Assembly: GCA_031081675.1 (NCBI GenBank)
Contig: JAVHLZ010000008.1
Span: forward strand, 5,001-47,006
Source: Armatimonadota bacterium
Lineage (GTDB): Bacteria; Sysuimicrobiota; Sysuimicrobiia; Sysuimicrobiales; Kaftiobacteriaceae
Length of the DNA stretch: 42,006 bases
Reading direction: 5' to 3'
This document shows positions 7,680 to 14,558 of the stretch, one piece after another (position 1 is the stretch's first letter; each line of letters opens with the position of its first letter). A program made the translations under genes and the position numbers. Under the pieces are notes generated by a model. It saw only the letters and a program-made list of their open reading frames with translations, made no database searches and was not told where the DNA came from.

Positions 7680-8828
7680 ATGGGCAGGCGCATCGTGATT
7701 CTGGGCGGGGGATTTGGCGGCGTCACGGCCGCCCTCAGCCTCCGGGGGGCCCTGGGATCCGAGCACACCATCACCCTGGTGGACCGCCGTGGCGAGTTCA
7801 TGATGGGCCTGCGCACGCTGTGGGTCCTGGTGGGCCGGGCCACCCGGCAGGAGGGGACACGACCGCTGACGGCCCTGTCGGCCCGCGGCGTGGACGTCCG
7901 CCGGACCACGGTGCGGGGCATCGACCTCCGCACCCGCACCGTCGCGACCGACGAGGCCCCGCTGCCCTTCGACTACCTGGTGGTGGCTCTGGGGGCGGAC
8001 CCCCGGCCTGACCTGATCGCCGGCTGGAGCCCGGCCGCCTGCAACCTGTACGACGCCGAAGACGTGGAGCGGATCGTCCCGCGGATCCGGGGCCTGCGGG
8101 AGGGGCGCGTCCACGTGGCCGTGCTGGGCGTGCCCTACAAGTGCCCGCCGGCGCCCTACGAGGCCGCGCTGCTGCTGGACGACCTCTTCCGGCGGCGCGG
8201 GCTGCGGGACGGCGTGGAGATCCAGACGTCCACCGTGCAGCCCATGTCGCTGCCCGCGGCCGGGCCGGCGGCCTGCGCCCAGGTGGAGGGCCAGCTGTCG
8301 CGGCAGGGAATCGGATTTGCGCCCAACCGCCGCCCCGTGCGGCTGGAGGGAACGACCGTGGTGTACGACTCCGGGCGGGCGGAGGCGGATGTGCTTCTGG
8401 CGGTCCCACCGCACCGCCCTCCCGCGGTCGTCGCCGACAGCGGGCTGGCCCTGCGGGGGGAGTGGGTTCAGGTGGACCCGGGGACGCTGCGCACATCCGC
8501 GGACGGCGTCTTCGCCGTGGGGGACGTGGTGGACATTCCCCTGCCCACCGGTCTGTCTCTGCCCAAGGCGGGAGTCTTTGCCGAGGCGCAGGCCCGGGTG
8601 GTCGCCGGGCAGATCGTCGCCGAGATCACCGGCGCCCGGCCCCCGGCGCCCTTTGACGGGTATGGCTACTGTTTCATCGAGATGGGCGGAGAGCGGGCGG
8701 CGATGGTGCGGGGTACCTTCTATGCCTCGCCCGCCCCCCGGCTCGAGGTCGCCCCCCCTTCCGCGGAGGCCTACCGGCAGAAGGTGGAATTCGAACGCGA
8801 GCGCCTGGCGCGCTGGTTCGGCTCCTGA
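7680..8828 (+). CDS. FAD-dependent oxidoreductase, sulfide:quinone reductase / flavocytochrome c type
   Basis: This 382-residue protein has an N-terminal ADP-binding GGGFGGVTAALSL (residues 9-21). An FDYLVVALGA motif follows at 97-106, and a C-terminal FAD motif DGVFAVGDVVDIPLP precedes the cysteine-containing end. Three cysteines sit where sulfide:quinone oxidoreductases carry theirs: C121, C155 in PYKCPPAPYE, and C331 in YGYCFIEMG. C155 and C331 also match the redox disulfide pair of flavocytochrome c sulfide dehydrogenase. It likely oxidises sulfide or a related sulfur compound at the membrane surface, with quinone or a cytochrome as acceptor. No cytochrome gene is adjacent, which favours a quinone partner. 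The ATG at 7680 follows GAGGGGAGGG. Family membership is strong; the sulfide role is an inference from the cysteines. Downstream lies the dcw regulatory region. Confidence 0.85.
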   Translation: MGRRIVILGGGFGGVTAALSLRGALGSEHTITLVDRRGEFMMGLRTLWVLVGRATRQEGTRPLTALSARGVDVRRTTVRGIDLRTRTVATDEAPLPFDYLVVALGADPRPDLIAGWSPAACNLYDAEDVERIVPRIRGLREGRVHVAVLGVPYKCPPAPYEAALLLDDLFRRRGLRDGVEIQTSTVQPMSLPAAGPAACAQVEGQLSRQGIGFAPNRRPVRLEGTTVVYDSGRAEADVLLAVPPHRPPAVVADSGLALRGEWVQVDPGTLRTSADGVFAVGDVVDIPLPTGLSLPKAGVFAEAQARVVAGQIVAEITGARPPAPFDGYGYCFIEMGGERAAMVRGTFYASPAPRLEVAPPSAEAYRQKVEFERERLARWFGS

Positions 8829-8995
8829 CCTCCGCGCCCCGCGATCCGGGAAATCCTCACACCGTCTGGAGATTCCGCCCCGGCGGGTTTCCCTCCTACC
8901 CGTGGGGGTCTGTGCCTCTCTGCCTCACTGGATCTGGGGTCGTCCGCCCGCCCGGGGGAAATTTTCCCGCCCCGGAGGTCTGACAGAAGGAGATT
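8829..8995 (+). other. Intergenic region upstream of the dcw cluster
   Basis: The stretch contains an odd 13-base palindrome, GGGAAA-T-TTTCCC, at 8956-8968. A CTGACA hexamer at 8980-8985 could be a -35 element for mraZ, but no convincing -10 sequence is found at the right distance. No gene or T-rich terminator is visible. Confidence 0.4.
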
Positions 8996-9039
8996 GGGGG
9001 AACTAGTGGAATAGAGGGTCAGAAAGTGGTGAACGGTGG
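8996..9039 (+). promoter_or_regulatory. Probable MraZ operator: 10-bp phased GTGG boxes
   Basis: GTGG occurs at 9006-9009, 9026-9029 and 9036-9039. Degenerate copies stand at the same phase: GGGG at 8996 and GGGT at 9016. MraZ proteins are known to bind several TGGG/GTGG-like boxes spaced one helical turn apart just upstream of mraZ and to repress the dcw operon. The last box ends six bases before the mraZ start codon, so bound MraZ could also block translation initiation or transcript elongation. Confidence 0.7.
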
Positions 9040-9045
9040 GAACCA

Positions 9046-9468
9046 TTGTTCAGGGGGGAGCACCACTACTCGCTGGACGAGAAGGGGCGGATCGTCCTGC
9101 CCCCCAAGTTCCGTGCGGCCCTGGGCAACCGGGTGGTGGTGACCCGCGGGCTGGACGAATGCGTGGCCGTGTACTCCCCCCCGGAGTGGGCGCGCAACGA
9201 GCGAAAGCTGCGCGCCCTGTCGGTCAGCCGGCGTGACTTCGTGCGGTTCCTGCTGGCGAGCGCCGAGGACGTGGAGATCGACCGCCAGGGCCGCATGACG
9301 ATCCCGCCGCACCTGCGGGCGTACGCCAAGATCGAGCGGGACGCGGTGGTGGTCGGGGTCGGCAGCCGGCTGGAGATCTGGAGCCTGCAGAACTGGGAGC
9401 GCTACATCGCCCGGGTGCAGGCGGAGGCGACGGCCATCGCCTCCGAACTGAAGGACCTGAGCCTGTAG
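9046..9468 (+). CDS. mraZ: Transcriptional regulator MraZ
   Basis: This 140-residue protein has two AbrB-like swapped-hairpin repeats, each marked by a DxxGR motif: DEKGR at 11-15 and DRQGR at 79-83. MraZ forms a ring-shaped oligomer that binds direct repeats in front of the dcw operon and controls its own expression. The start is taken as TTG 9046, because the protein then begins MFRGEHHYSLDEKGR, matching the family's MFxGE start. Only a weak GGTGGG precedes it, overlapping the last operator box. It heads the division and cell wall cluster and is followed 31 bp later by rsmH, with a short GGCCCCGCGCGGGGC hairpin between them. Confidence 0.95.
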   Translation: MFRGEHHYSLDEKGRIVLPPKFRAALGNRVVVTRGLDECVAVYSPPEWARNERKLRALSVSRRDFVRFLLASAEDVEIDRQGRMTIPPHLRAYAKIERDAVVVGVGSRLEIWSLQNWERYIARVQAEATAIASELKDLSL

Positions 9469-9499
9469 GATCGGAGAACGGCCCCGCGCGGGGCAGGGC

Positions 9500-10471
9500 A
9501 TGGACGAGCCCGCGCACGTTCCGGTCCTGCTGGAGGAGACGATCCGGTGGCTGCAGCCCCGCCCCGGGGGCGTCTACGTGGACGCCACGGTGGGCACCGG
9601 CGGCCACGCCGAGGCCATCCTGGAACGCATCGGCCCCGGCGGGCTGCTGGTGGGGATTGACCGGGACGGGGACGCCCTGGAGCTGGCCGCCCGCCGGCTG
9701 GCCCGGTTCGGGAGCGCGGTGGTGCTGGTGCAAGAGACCTATGCGGCCATCAAAGAGGTTCTGCGCGCCCAGGGGCTGGAGCGGGTGGATGGGGTGGTGT
9801 TCGACCTGGGCGTTTCCTGGCTGCAGCTGAGCCGGGCCGAGCGCGGGTTTTCGTTCGCGCTGCCGGGCCCCCTGGACATGCGCATGGACCGGCGGCAGCG
9901 CACTACGGCGGCGGATCTGGTCAACAGCCTGCCCGAACAGGCGCTGGCGGATCTGCTGTGGCGTTACGGCGAGGAGCGGTGGGCGCGGCGGATCGCCCGG
10001 GCCGTTGTGCGGGCGCGGCCCCTGCGGACCACCGACGAGCTGGCCCGGGTGGTCCGGCAGGCCATCCCGCGGAAGGCGTGGCCGCGGGCCATCGACCCGG
10101 CGACGCGGACGTTTCAGGCGCTGCGCATTGCGGTGAACGACGAGTTGACGCACCTGCAGAAAGCCATTCCCGATGCGGCGGAGGTACTCCGGGAGGCAGG
10201 GCGACTCTGCGCCATTACCTTCCACTCCCTGGAGGACCGAACCATCAAACACACCTTCCTGCGCCTCTCCCGTGGGTGCACCTGTCCTCCCGGGGCCTCC
10301 GCCTGCACCTGTGGGGGAAAGCGGTGGCTGCGCATTCTCACGCGCCGGCCGGTCACCCCCACCGCCGAGGAGATCGCCCGCAACCCCCGCGCCCGGAGCG
10401 CCAAGCTGCGGGTGGCGGAGAGGATCGCCGATGCAAACGCGATGACCGCTGGACGCGAGCGGGAGGGCTGA
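9500..10471 (+). CDS. rsmH: 16S rRNA (cytosine(1402)-N(4))-methyltransferase RsmH
   Basis: This 323-residue enzyme N4-methylates C1402 of 16S rRNA in the decoding centre using S-adenosylmethionine. Family motifs are present in order: HVPVLLEETIRWL at the start, SAM-binding DATVGTGGHAEAIL at 28-41, DLGVSWLQL, RGFSF...DMRMD, TRTFQALRIAVNDEL, and ITFHSLEDRTIK. A cysteine-bearing CTCPPGASACTCG segment and the C-terminal NPRARSAKLRVAERI complete it. The ATG at 9500 follows GGGGCAGGG. It is the second gene of the cluster, in the usual position. A 289-bp repeat-bearing gap separates it from ftsL, wider than other gaps in the cluster. Confidence 0.97.
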   Translation: MDEPAHVPVLLEETIRWLQPRPGGVYVDATVGTGGHAEAILERIGPGGLLVGIDRDGDALELAARRLARFGSAVVLVQETYAAIKEVLRAQGLERVDGVVFDLGVSWLQLSRAERGFSFALPGPLDMRMDRRQRTTAADLVNSLPEQALADLLWRYGEERWARRIARAVVRARPLRTTDELARVVRQAIPRKAWPRAIDPATRTFQALRIAVNDELTHLQKAIPDAAEVLREAGRLCAITFHSLEDRTIKHTFLRLSRGCTCPPGASACTCGGKRWLRILTRRPVTPTAEEIARNPRARSAKLRVAERIADANAMTAGREREG

Positions 10472-10623
10472 GAACAGGACGCGCATGCCGATCGGGAACT
10501 GACGACAGACGTGGGGCCGGGACGTCGGGGTCGGTCTTCGCACCTCCACACACACCCCGAAGATCCCCTCCGCAGCATCGAGAGCACCTCCGGCAACCGA
10601 TGCCCGGCGCCCGGCCCCGCTGA

Positions 10624-10672
10624 TGACGGTGAAGGTTGAAGGGGGGGGTGCCCCTTCGACCTTCACCCGTCA
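10624..10672 (+). repeat. Large imperfect hairpin between rsmH and ftsL
   Basis: Bases 10624-10644 pair with 10651-10672 around a six-base loop, forming about 21 bp with one G-T wobble and one bulged C (10668). The left arm contains the TGAAGGTTGAAGG core shared with 7600-7612. There is no T-run, so it is not a standard intrinsic terminator. It could attenuate transcription, stabilise an mRNA end, or be an immobile repeat. Confidence 0.75.
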
Positions 10673-10682
10673 CCGTTTCACT

Positions 10683-10733
10683 GTGTTGACGTTTCACCGG
10701 TCCGACGTGTTAACGGTGTTCAACGGCTCAACG
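10683..10733 (+). repeat. GTGTT-AACG short repeats upstream of ftsL
   Basis: Related units follow the hairpin: GTGTTGACG (10683), GTGTTAACG (10707), GTGTTCAACG (10716) and CTCAACG (10727). CGTTTCAC is also repeated (10674 and 10690). With the hairpin they fill the gap 10472-10760, in which I see no gene. The rest of that gap (10472-10620) shows nothing I can assign. Confidence 0.55.
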
Positions 10734-10760
10734 CAGTCACGGGTGGCCTGTCGAGGACAC

Positions 10761-11222
10761 ATGCTGGCGTTGATCCCGCACTCCCGCCTGTACCCGGTGC
10801 TGCTGCCCCCGCGGCCGGCGGGCGAGGCCGTCGGGCCGGCCCGCCGGCGGCGGCGCTCCCTGGGGGCTGTGGTCGCCGCCGTGGCGCTGGTCATCGTGCC
10901 GGCGGTCGCCCTGGTCGCTCAGCGCACCCACGCGGCCCGCACCGGATACGCCATCCTCGCCCTGCGGGGCGAGGTCGAGGCGTTGCAGGCGGAGCACGCC
11001 CGCCTGCTCGCGGATGTGGCCGCGCTGCGCGCGCCGGACCGCATCGAGCGCATCGCCATCGTGCAGCTGGGCATGGTCCCCCCGCGCCCCCACCAGGTGG
11101 CGTCCCTGCCCGTGGTCCCGCCCGCCCGGTCGGTGGCCCGGTCCCCCGCGCCGTCCCCCCTGCAGCGGATCGCCGCGTGGCTGATCCGCCCCGAAGCGGC
11201 GGCCGCCGAACCGGCGCGCTGA
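10761..11222 (+). CDS. ftsL: FtsL-like cell division protein
   Basis: This 153-residue bitopic protein has a basic cytoplasmic start (RRRRRS around 28-33) and one transmembrane segment at about 34-53. A predicted coiled coil (residues about 60-95, containing LRGEVEALQAEHARLLADVAALR) and PDRIERIAIVQLGMVPP follow. That last motif is typical of FtsL/DivIC septum proteins. A proline- and alanine-rich tail of about 40 residues ends it. FtsL joins FtsB and FtsQ and activates the FtsWI synthase. The ATG at 10761 follows CGAGGAC. The position between rsmH and ftsI, six bases before ftsI, supports the call even though FtsL sequences diverge strongly. Confidence 0.85.
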   Translation: MLALIPHSRLYPVLLPPRPAGEAVGPARRRRRSLGAVVAAVALVIVPAVALVAQRTHAARTGYAILALRGEVEALQAEHARLLADVAALRAPDRIERIAIVQLGMVPPRPHQVASLPVVPPARSVARSPAPSPLQRIAAWLIRPEAAAAEPAR

Positions 11223-11228
11223 CCGGCG

Positions 11229-13025
11229 GTGCGATCCCGTCGGGTCCGATCCGCCCGCCGGCGCCGGCCCCCGGGGCGGCCTTCGGCGGCGTCGGCGATG
11301 CCCCAGCTGGTGGCCGACCACCGCCGCCTGGTCCGGCGGCGGCTGGCGGCCACGCTGTCCGGCCTGCTCCTGTTCCTGGCCGTGCTGGCGGGGCGGCTGG
11401 TTCAGTTGCAGGTCGTCCAGGGGAGCCGCCTGCAGGACCTGGCGGCCCGGCAGCAACTGGAGACGATCGTCCTCGGACCCCGCCGGGGCCGCATTCTGGA
11501 CCGCCGCGGTCGTCCGCTCGCCGTGACCGTGGACGCGCCCTCCCTGTACGCCGTGCCCAGCGCCATCCCCGACCGGGCCGCCTTTGCCCGCCGCGTCGCG
11601 CCCCTGGTGGGCCAGCCGCCGGCGGAGATCGAGCGACGGCTGCGGGCCGGCCGGCATTTCGCCTGGCTGGCCCGCAAGGTGGATCCCGAGGTGGTGAGCC
11701 GGGTGCGGTCGGCCGTGGGCGCGGAGCAGGTCGGAATCCTCACCGAGCAGCGCCGGTCTTACCCCAACGGGCGGCTGGGGGCGCACGTGCTGGGGTTTGC
11801 GGGGATCGACAACCAGGGACTGGCCGGGGTGGAACTGTCGTACGACGCGATCCTGCGCGGGACGGCCGGCCGCGCGGTGGCGGCCCGGGACGGGCTGGGG
11901 CGCATCCTGGTGGAAACCCAGAGGGTTCAGGTCGCGCCCCGGGAGGGGCAGGAGGTGCTGCTCACCATCGATCAGGTCCTCCAGCACATCGCCGAGCGCG
12001 AGCTGGCCGCCGCCGTCCGGCGGTACGAGTCCCACGGCGGGTGGGTGGTGGTCCTGGACCCGCGCACCGGCGAGGTGCTGGCCCTCGCGTCATCGCCCGG
12101 ATTCGACCCCAACGCCGGCGCCGACGCCGACCCGGATCGGTGGAGGAACCGGGCGATCTCCGATGCCCACGAGCCGGGGTCCACCTTCAAGATCTTCGTC
12201 ATCGCCGCCGCCCTGGACGCCGGAGCGGTGACCCCCGGGCAGTCCTTCCTGTGCACCGGCCAGCTGGCGGCCCCGGGAGGGGTGATCCTGCGGGACGCCG
12301 GCGGGCAGCGGCACGGGTGGGTCAGCCCTGCCGACATCATCCGGTATTCGTGCAACATCGGCGCCGCCCAGGTGGGCACCCTCCTGGGCAGGGAGCGCCT
12401 GTACCACTATATACGCGCGTTCGGGTTCGGCCGACCCGTGGGCATCGACCTGCCGGGCGAGTCGGGTGGCATCGTCCCTCCACCCGAGCGGTGGCTGGGC
12501 CCGGGGCTGCAGACCATCTCCTTCGGCCAGGGCCTCTCGGTGACCGCGATGCAGCTGGCCGCCGCCGCGACGGCGCTGGCCAACGAGGGGGTCATGCTCA
12601 GGCCGTTCGTGGCGCGGGCCATCCGGGAGGTGGACGGTCGGCTGGTGCGGGTGGTCGGCCGGCACCCCGTGCGGCGCGTCGTCCGGCCGGAGGTGGCCGC
12701 CCAGGTGCTGCGGATGATGGTGGGCACCACCGAGTCCGGCACCGGCACCGAGGCCCGGATCCCCGGCTACCAGGTGGCCGGCAAGACGGCGACAGCCCAG
12801 AAGGCGGCCGCGGGGGGCGGGTACGATCCCGCGCGGGTCGTCGCCTCCTTCCTGGGCCTGGTGCCGGCATCCCGGCCGCGCCTGCTGATCCTGGTGGGCC
12901 TCGACGAACCGCGCCGGGCGTCGTCGGGGGGCGAGGCGGCGGCGCCGGTGTTCCGGGAGATCGCCTCCCAGGCGCTGTGGTACCTGCGGATCCCCCCCAC
13001 CGAGCCGCCGCCTGACGGTCCCTGA
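11229..13025 (+). CDS. ftsI: Septal peptidoglycan transpeptidase FtsI (class B PBP)
   Basis: This 598-residue protein has a basic N-terminus and one transmembrane helix (about 37-57). A dimerisation/pedestal domain opens with GRILDRRGRPLAVT, and a transpeptidase domain follows. Active-site motifs are S318-T-F-K321, S374-C-N376 and K519-T-A. The KTA box replaces the commoner KTG, a variant known among FtsI proteins. It crosslinks septal peptidoglycan with FtsW as partner. The chosen start is GTG 11229, six bases after ftsL. An ATG at 11298 would remove 23 residues of arginine-rich cytoplasmic tail, and I cannot exclude it. No PASTA domains are present at the C-terminus, unlike the sporulation and many monoderm homologues. 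Confidence 0.95.
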   Translation: MRSRRVRSARRRRPPGRPSAASAMPQLVADHRRLVRRRLAATLSGLLLFLAVLAGRLVQLQVVQGSRLQDLAARQQLETIVLGPRRGRILDRRGRPLAVTVDAPSLYAVPSAIPDRAAFARRVAPLVGQPPAEIERRLRAGRHFAWLARKVDPEVVSRVRSAVGAEQVGILTEQRRSYPNGRLGAHVLGFAGIDNQGLAGVELSYDAILRGTAGRAVAARDGLGRILVETQRVQVAPREGQEVLLTIDQVLQHIAERELAAAVRRYESHGGWVVVLDPRTGEVLALASSPGFDPNAGADADPDRWRNRAISDAHEPGSTFKIFVIAAALDAGAVTPGQSFLCTGQLAAPGGVILRDAGGQRHGWVSPADIIRYSCNIGAAQVGTLLGRERLYHYIRAFGFGRPVGIDLPGESGGIVPPPERWLGPGLQTISFGQGLSVTAMQLAAAATALANEGVMLRPFVARAIREVDGRLVRVVGRHPVRRVVRPEVAAQVLRMMVGTTESGTGTEARIPGYQVAGKTATAQKAAAGGGYDPARVVASFLGLVPASRPRLLILVGLDEPRRASSGGEAAAPVFREIASQALWYLRIPPTEPPPDGP

Positions 13026-13046
13026 GCGGCGGGGCGGGGGGACCGC

Positions 13047-13052
13047 TATAAT
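13047..13052 (+). promoter_or_regulatory. Candidate internal -10 element (TATAAT) upstream of murE
   Basis: A perfect TATAAT stands in an otherwise very GC-rich 45-bp gap, 18 bp before the murE GTG. No good -35 hexamer is seen 16-18 bp upstream. The similar elements GCTAGAAT (32800-32807) and CCTAGAAT (28737-28744) precede other transcription units here, so this may be a local promoter for murE and downstream genes. Confidence 0.45.
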
Positions 13053-13070
13053 GGCCTGGGGCTGCCGTCT

Positions 13071-14558
13071 GTGACCACCGCGCTGCGCCTCCTGCTCCAG
13101 CAGATCTCGCCGGTGACCGTCCGGGGCGCCGTGGACCGGCCGGTGGAGGCGGTGGTGTCCCACTCCGACGACGCCGTCCCCGGATCCCTCTTCGTGGCCG
13201 TGCGGGGCCGGATGCACGACGGTCATACGTTTGTCGGTCAGGCGGTGGCCCGCGGCGCGACGGTGGTGGTGGTGGAGCGCCCCGTGCCGGTTCCCGACCA
13301 TGTCACCCAGGTGGTGGTCGAGGACAGCCGCCGGGCCCTGGCCGAGCTGAGCGCGGCCTGGTACGGCCACCCCTCGCGGGACCTGACCGTGGTGGGCATC
13401 ACCGGGACCAACGGCAAAGGGACCACCGCCCACCTGCTGGAGGCCGCCCTGACCCGCGCCGGCTACCGGACAGCCGTCATCGGCACGCTGGGAGTCACGG
13501 TCGGGGCGGTGACCACGCCGCTGCAGCGCACCACCCCTGAGGCCCCGGAGCTGCAGGGCCTGCTGCGCCGGCTGGCCGACGGGGGCGTGCAGGTGGTCGC
13601 CATGGAGGTGGCCTCCCATGGTCTGGTCCTGCACCGGGTGACGGCCACGCGCTTTCGGGGAGCGGTGTTCACCAACCTCACTCAGGACCACCTGGACTTT
13701 CACGGCACCCTGGACGCCTACCGGGAGGCGAAGGCGCGCCTGTTCCGGATGGTCGAGCCCTCCGGGTTCGCCGTGGTCAACGCCGACGACCCCTCGGCCG
13801 AGGCGATGGCCCGCGCCAGCCGCGCGCCCGTGACCACCTACGGGGTGCGGGCGCCGGCTGATGTCCGGGCCACCGACGTGCAGGTGGGGCTGGACGGCGT
13901 GCGCTTTGTCGCCGTGACCGGCGACGGGCGCTGCCCGGTGCGGCTGCGGTTGCGGGGCCGGTTCAACGTCAGCAACGCCCTGGCCGCCCTGGCGGCGGCG
14001 CGGGCCCTGGGCGTGGCCCTGGAGGCGGCGGCCGCCGGCCTGGAAGACGTGGCGGGCGTGCCGGGGCGGTTTGAGGCGGTGGACGCCGGCCAGCCCTTTG
14101 CGGTGATCGTGGACTACGCCCACACCCCCGACGGGCTGCGGCGGGCGCTGGAGGCGGCGCGGGACCTGGCCTCCGGGCGGGTGGTGGTCGTCTTCGGGTG
14201 CGGGGGCGACCGGGATCGCACCAAGCGGCCGGTGATGGGCCGCATCGCGTGCGAGCTGGCCGACCGCGTGATCGTCACGTCCGACAATCCCCGCAGCGAG
14301 GACCCGATGGCCATCATCGAGGAGATTCTCGCCGGCACCCGGGGCGCGGCGGATCGGGTGGACGTGGAGCCCGACCGGCGGGCGGCCATCTACCGCGCGG
14401 TGGCCCTGGCCCGGCCGGGAGACGTGGTCCTGATCGCCGGCAAGGGGCATGAGCCCTATCAGGAGATCGCCGGCGTCCGGCATCCCTTCGACGACCGCCG
14501 GGTGGCCGCCGAGGCCCTGCGCGCCGCCGGCGCTGCTGTCCATGACGATGACCGGTGA
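13071..14558 (+). CDS. murE: UDP-MurNAc-L-Ala-D-Glu:meso-diaminopimelate ligase MurE
   Basis: This 495-residue Mur ligase adds the third peptide residue. The N-terminal UDP-binding domain is followed by an ATP-binding P-loop GTNGKGTT (112-119). A central segment TNLTQDHLDFHGTLDAYREAK contains the lysine expected to be carbamylated. The C-terminal domain contains VDYAHTPDGL and the specificity motif DNPR (405-408). DNPR marks meso-diaminopimelate-specific enzymes, so the peptidoglycan is predicted to be of the DAP type. The P-loop has an extra glycine (GKG-T-T, as in folylpolyglutamate synthases) where most MurE have GKTT. The start is GTG 13071. The 3' end overlaps murF by 17 bases. Confidence 0.95.
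   Translation: MTTALRLLLQQISPVTVRGAVDRPVEAVVSHSDDAVPGSLFVAVRGRMHDGHTFVGQAVARGATVVVVERPVPVPDHVTQVVVEDSRRALAELSAAWYGHPSRDLTVVGITGTNGKGTTAHLLEAALTRAGYRTAVIGTLGVTVGAVTTPLQRTTPEAPELQGLLRRLADGGVQVVAMEVASHGLVLHRVTATRFRGAVFTNLTQDHLDFHGTLDAYREAKARLFRMVEPSGFAVVNADDPSAEAMARASRAPVTTYGVRAPADVRATDVQVGLDGVRFVAVTGDGRCPVRLRLRGRFNVSNALAALAAARALGVALEAAAAGLEDVAGVPGRFEAVDAGQPFAVIVDYAHTPDGLRRALEAARDLASGRVVVVFGCGGDRDRTKRPVMGRIACELADRVIVTSDNPRSEDPMAIIEEILAGTRGAADRVDVEPDRRAAIYRAVALARPGDVVLIAGKGHEPYQEIAGVRHPFDDRRVAAEALRAAGAAVHDDDR

Noticed and set aside
6603-8414. A minus-strand open frame of about 600 codons opposite the cyclodeaminase and flavoprotein genes
   Set aside because: It is a GC-rich antisense shadow of two clearly recognisable genes and shows no domain of its own. 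Similar long antisense frames opposite murE-murF, murG-murC, ftsZ and nrdJ were rejected for the same reason.
10623-10760. An N-terminal extension of FtsL starting at ATG 10623
   Set aside because: The extra residues are encoded by the hairpin and short repeats, and FtsL fits its usual size from ATG 10761 with a better-placed ribosome-binding site.
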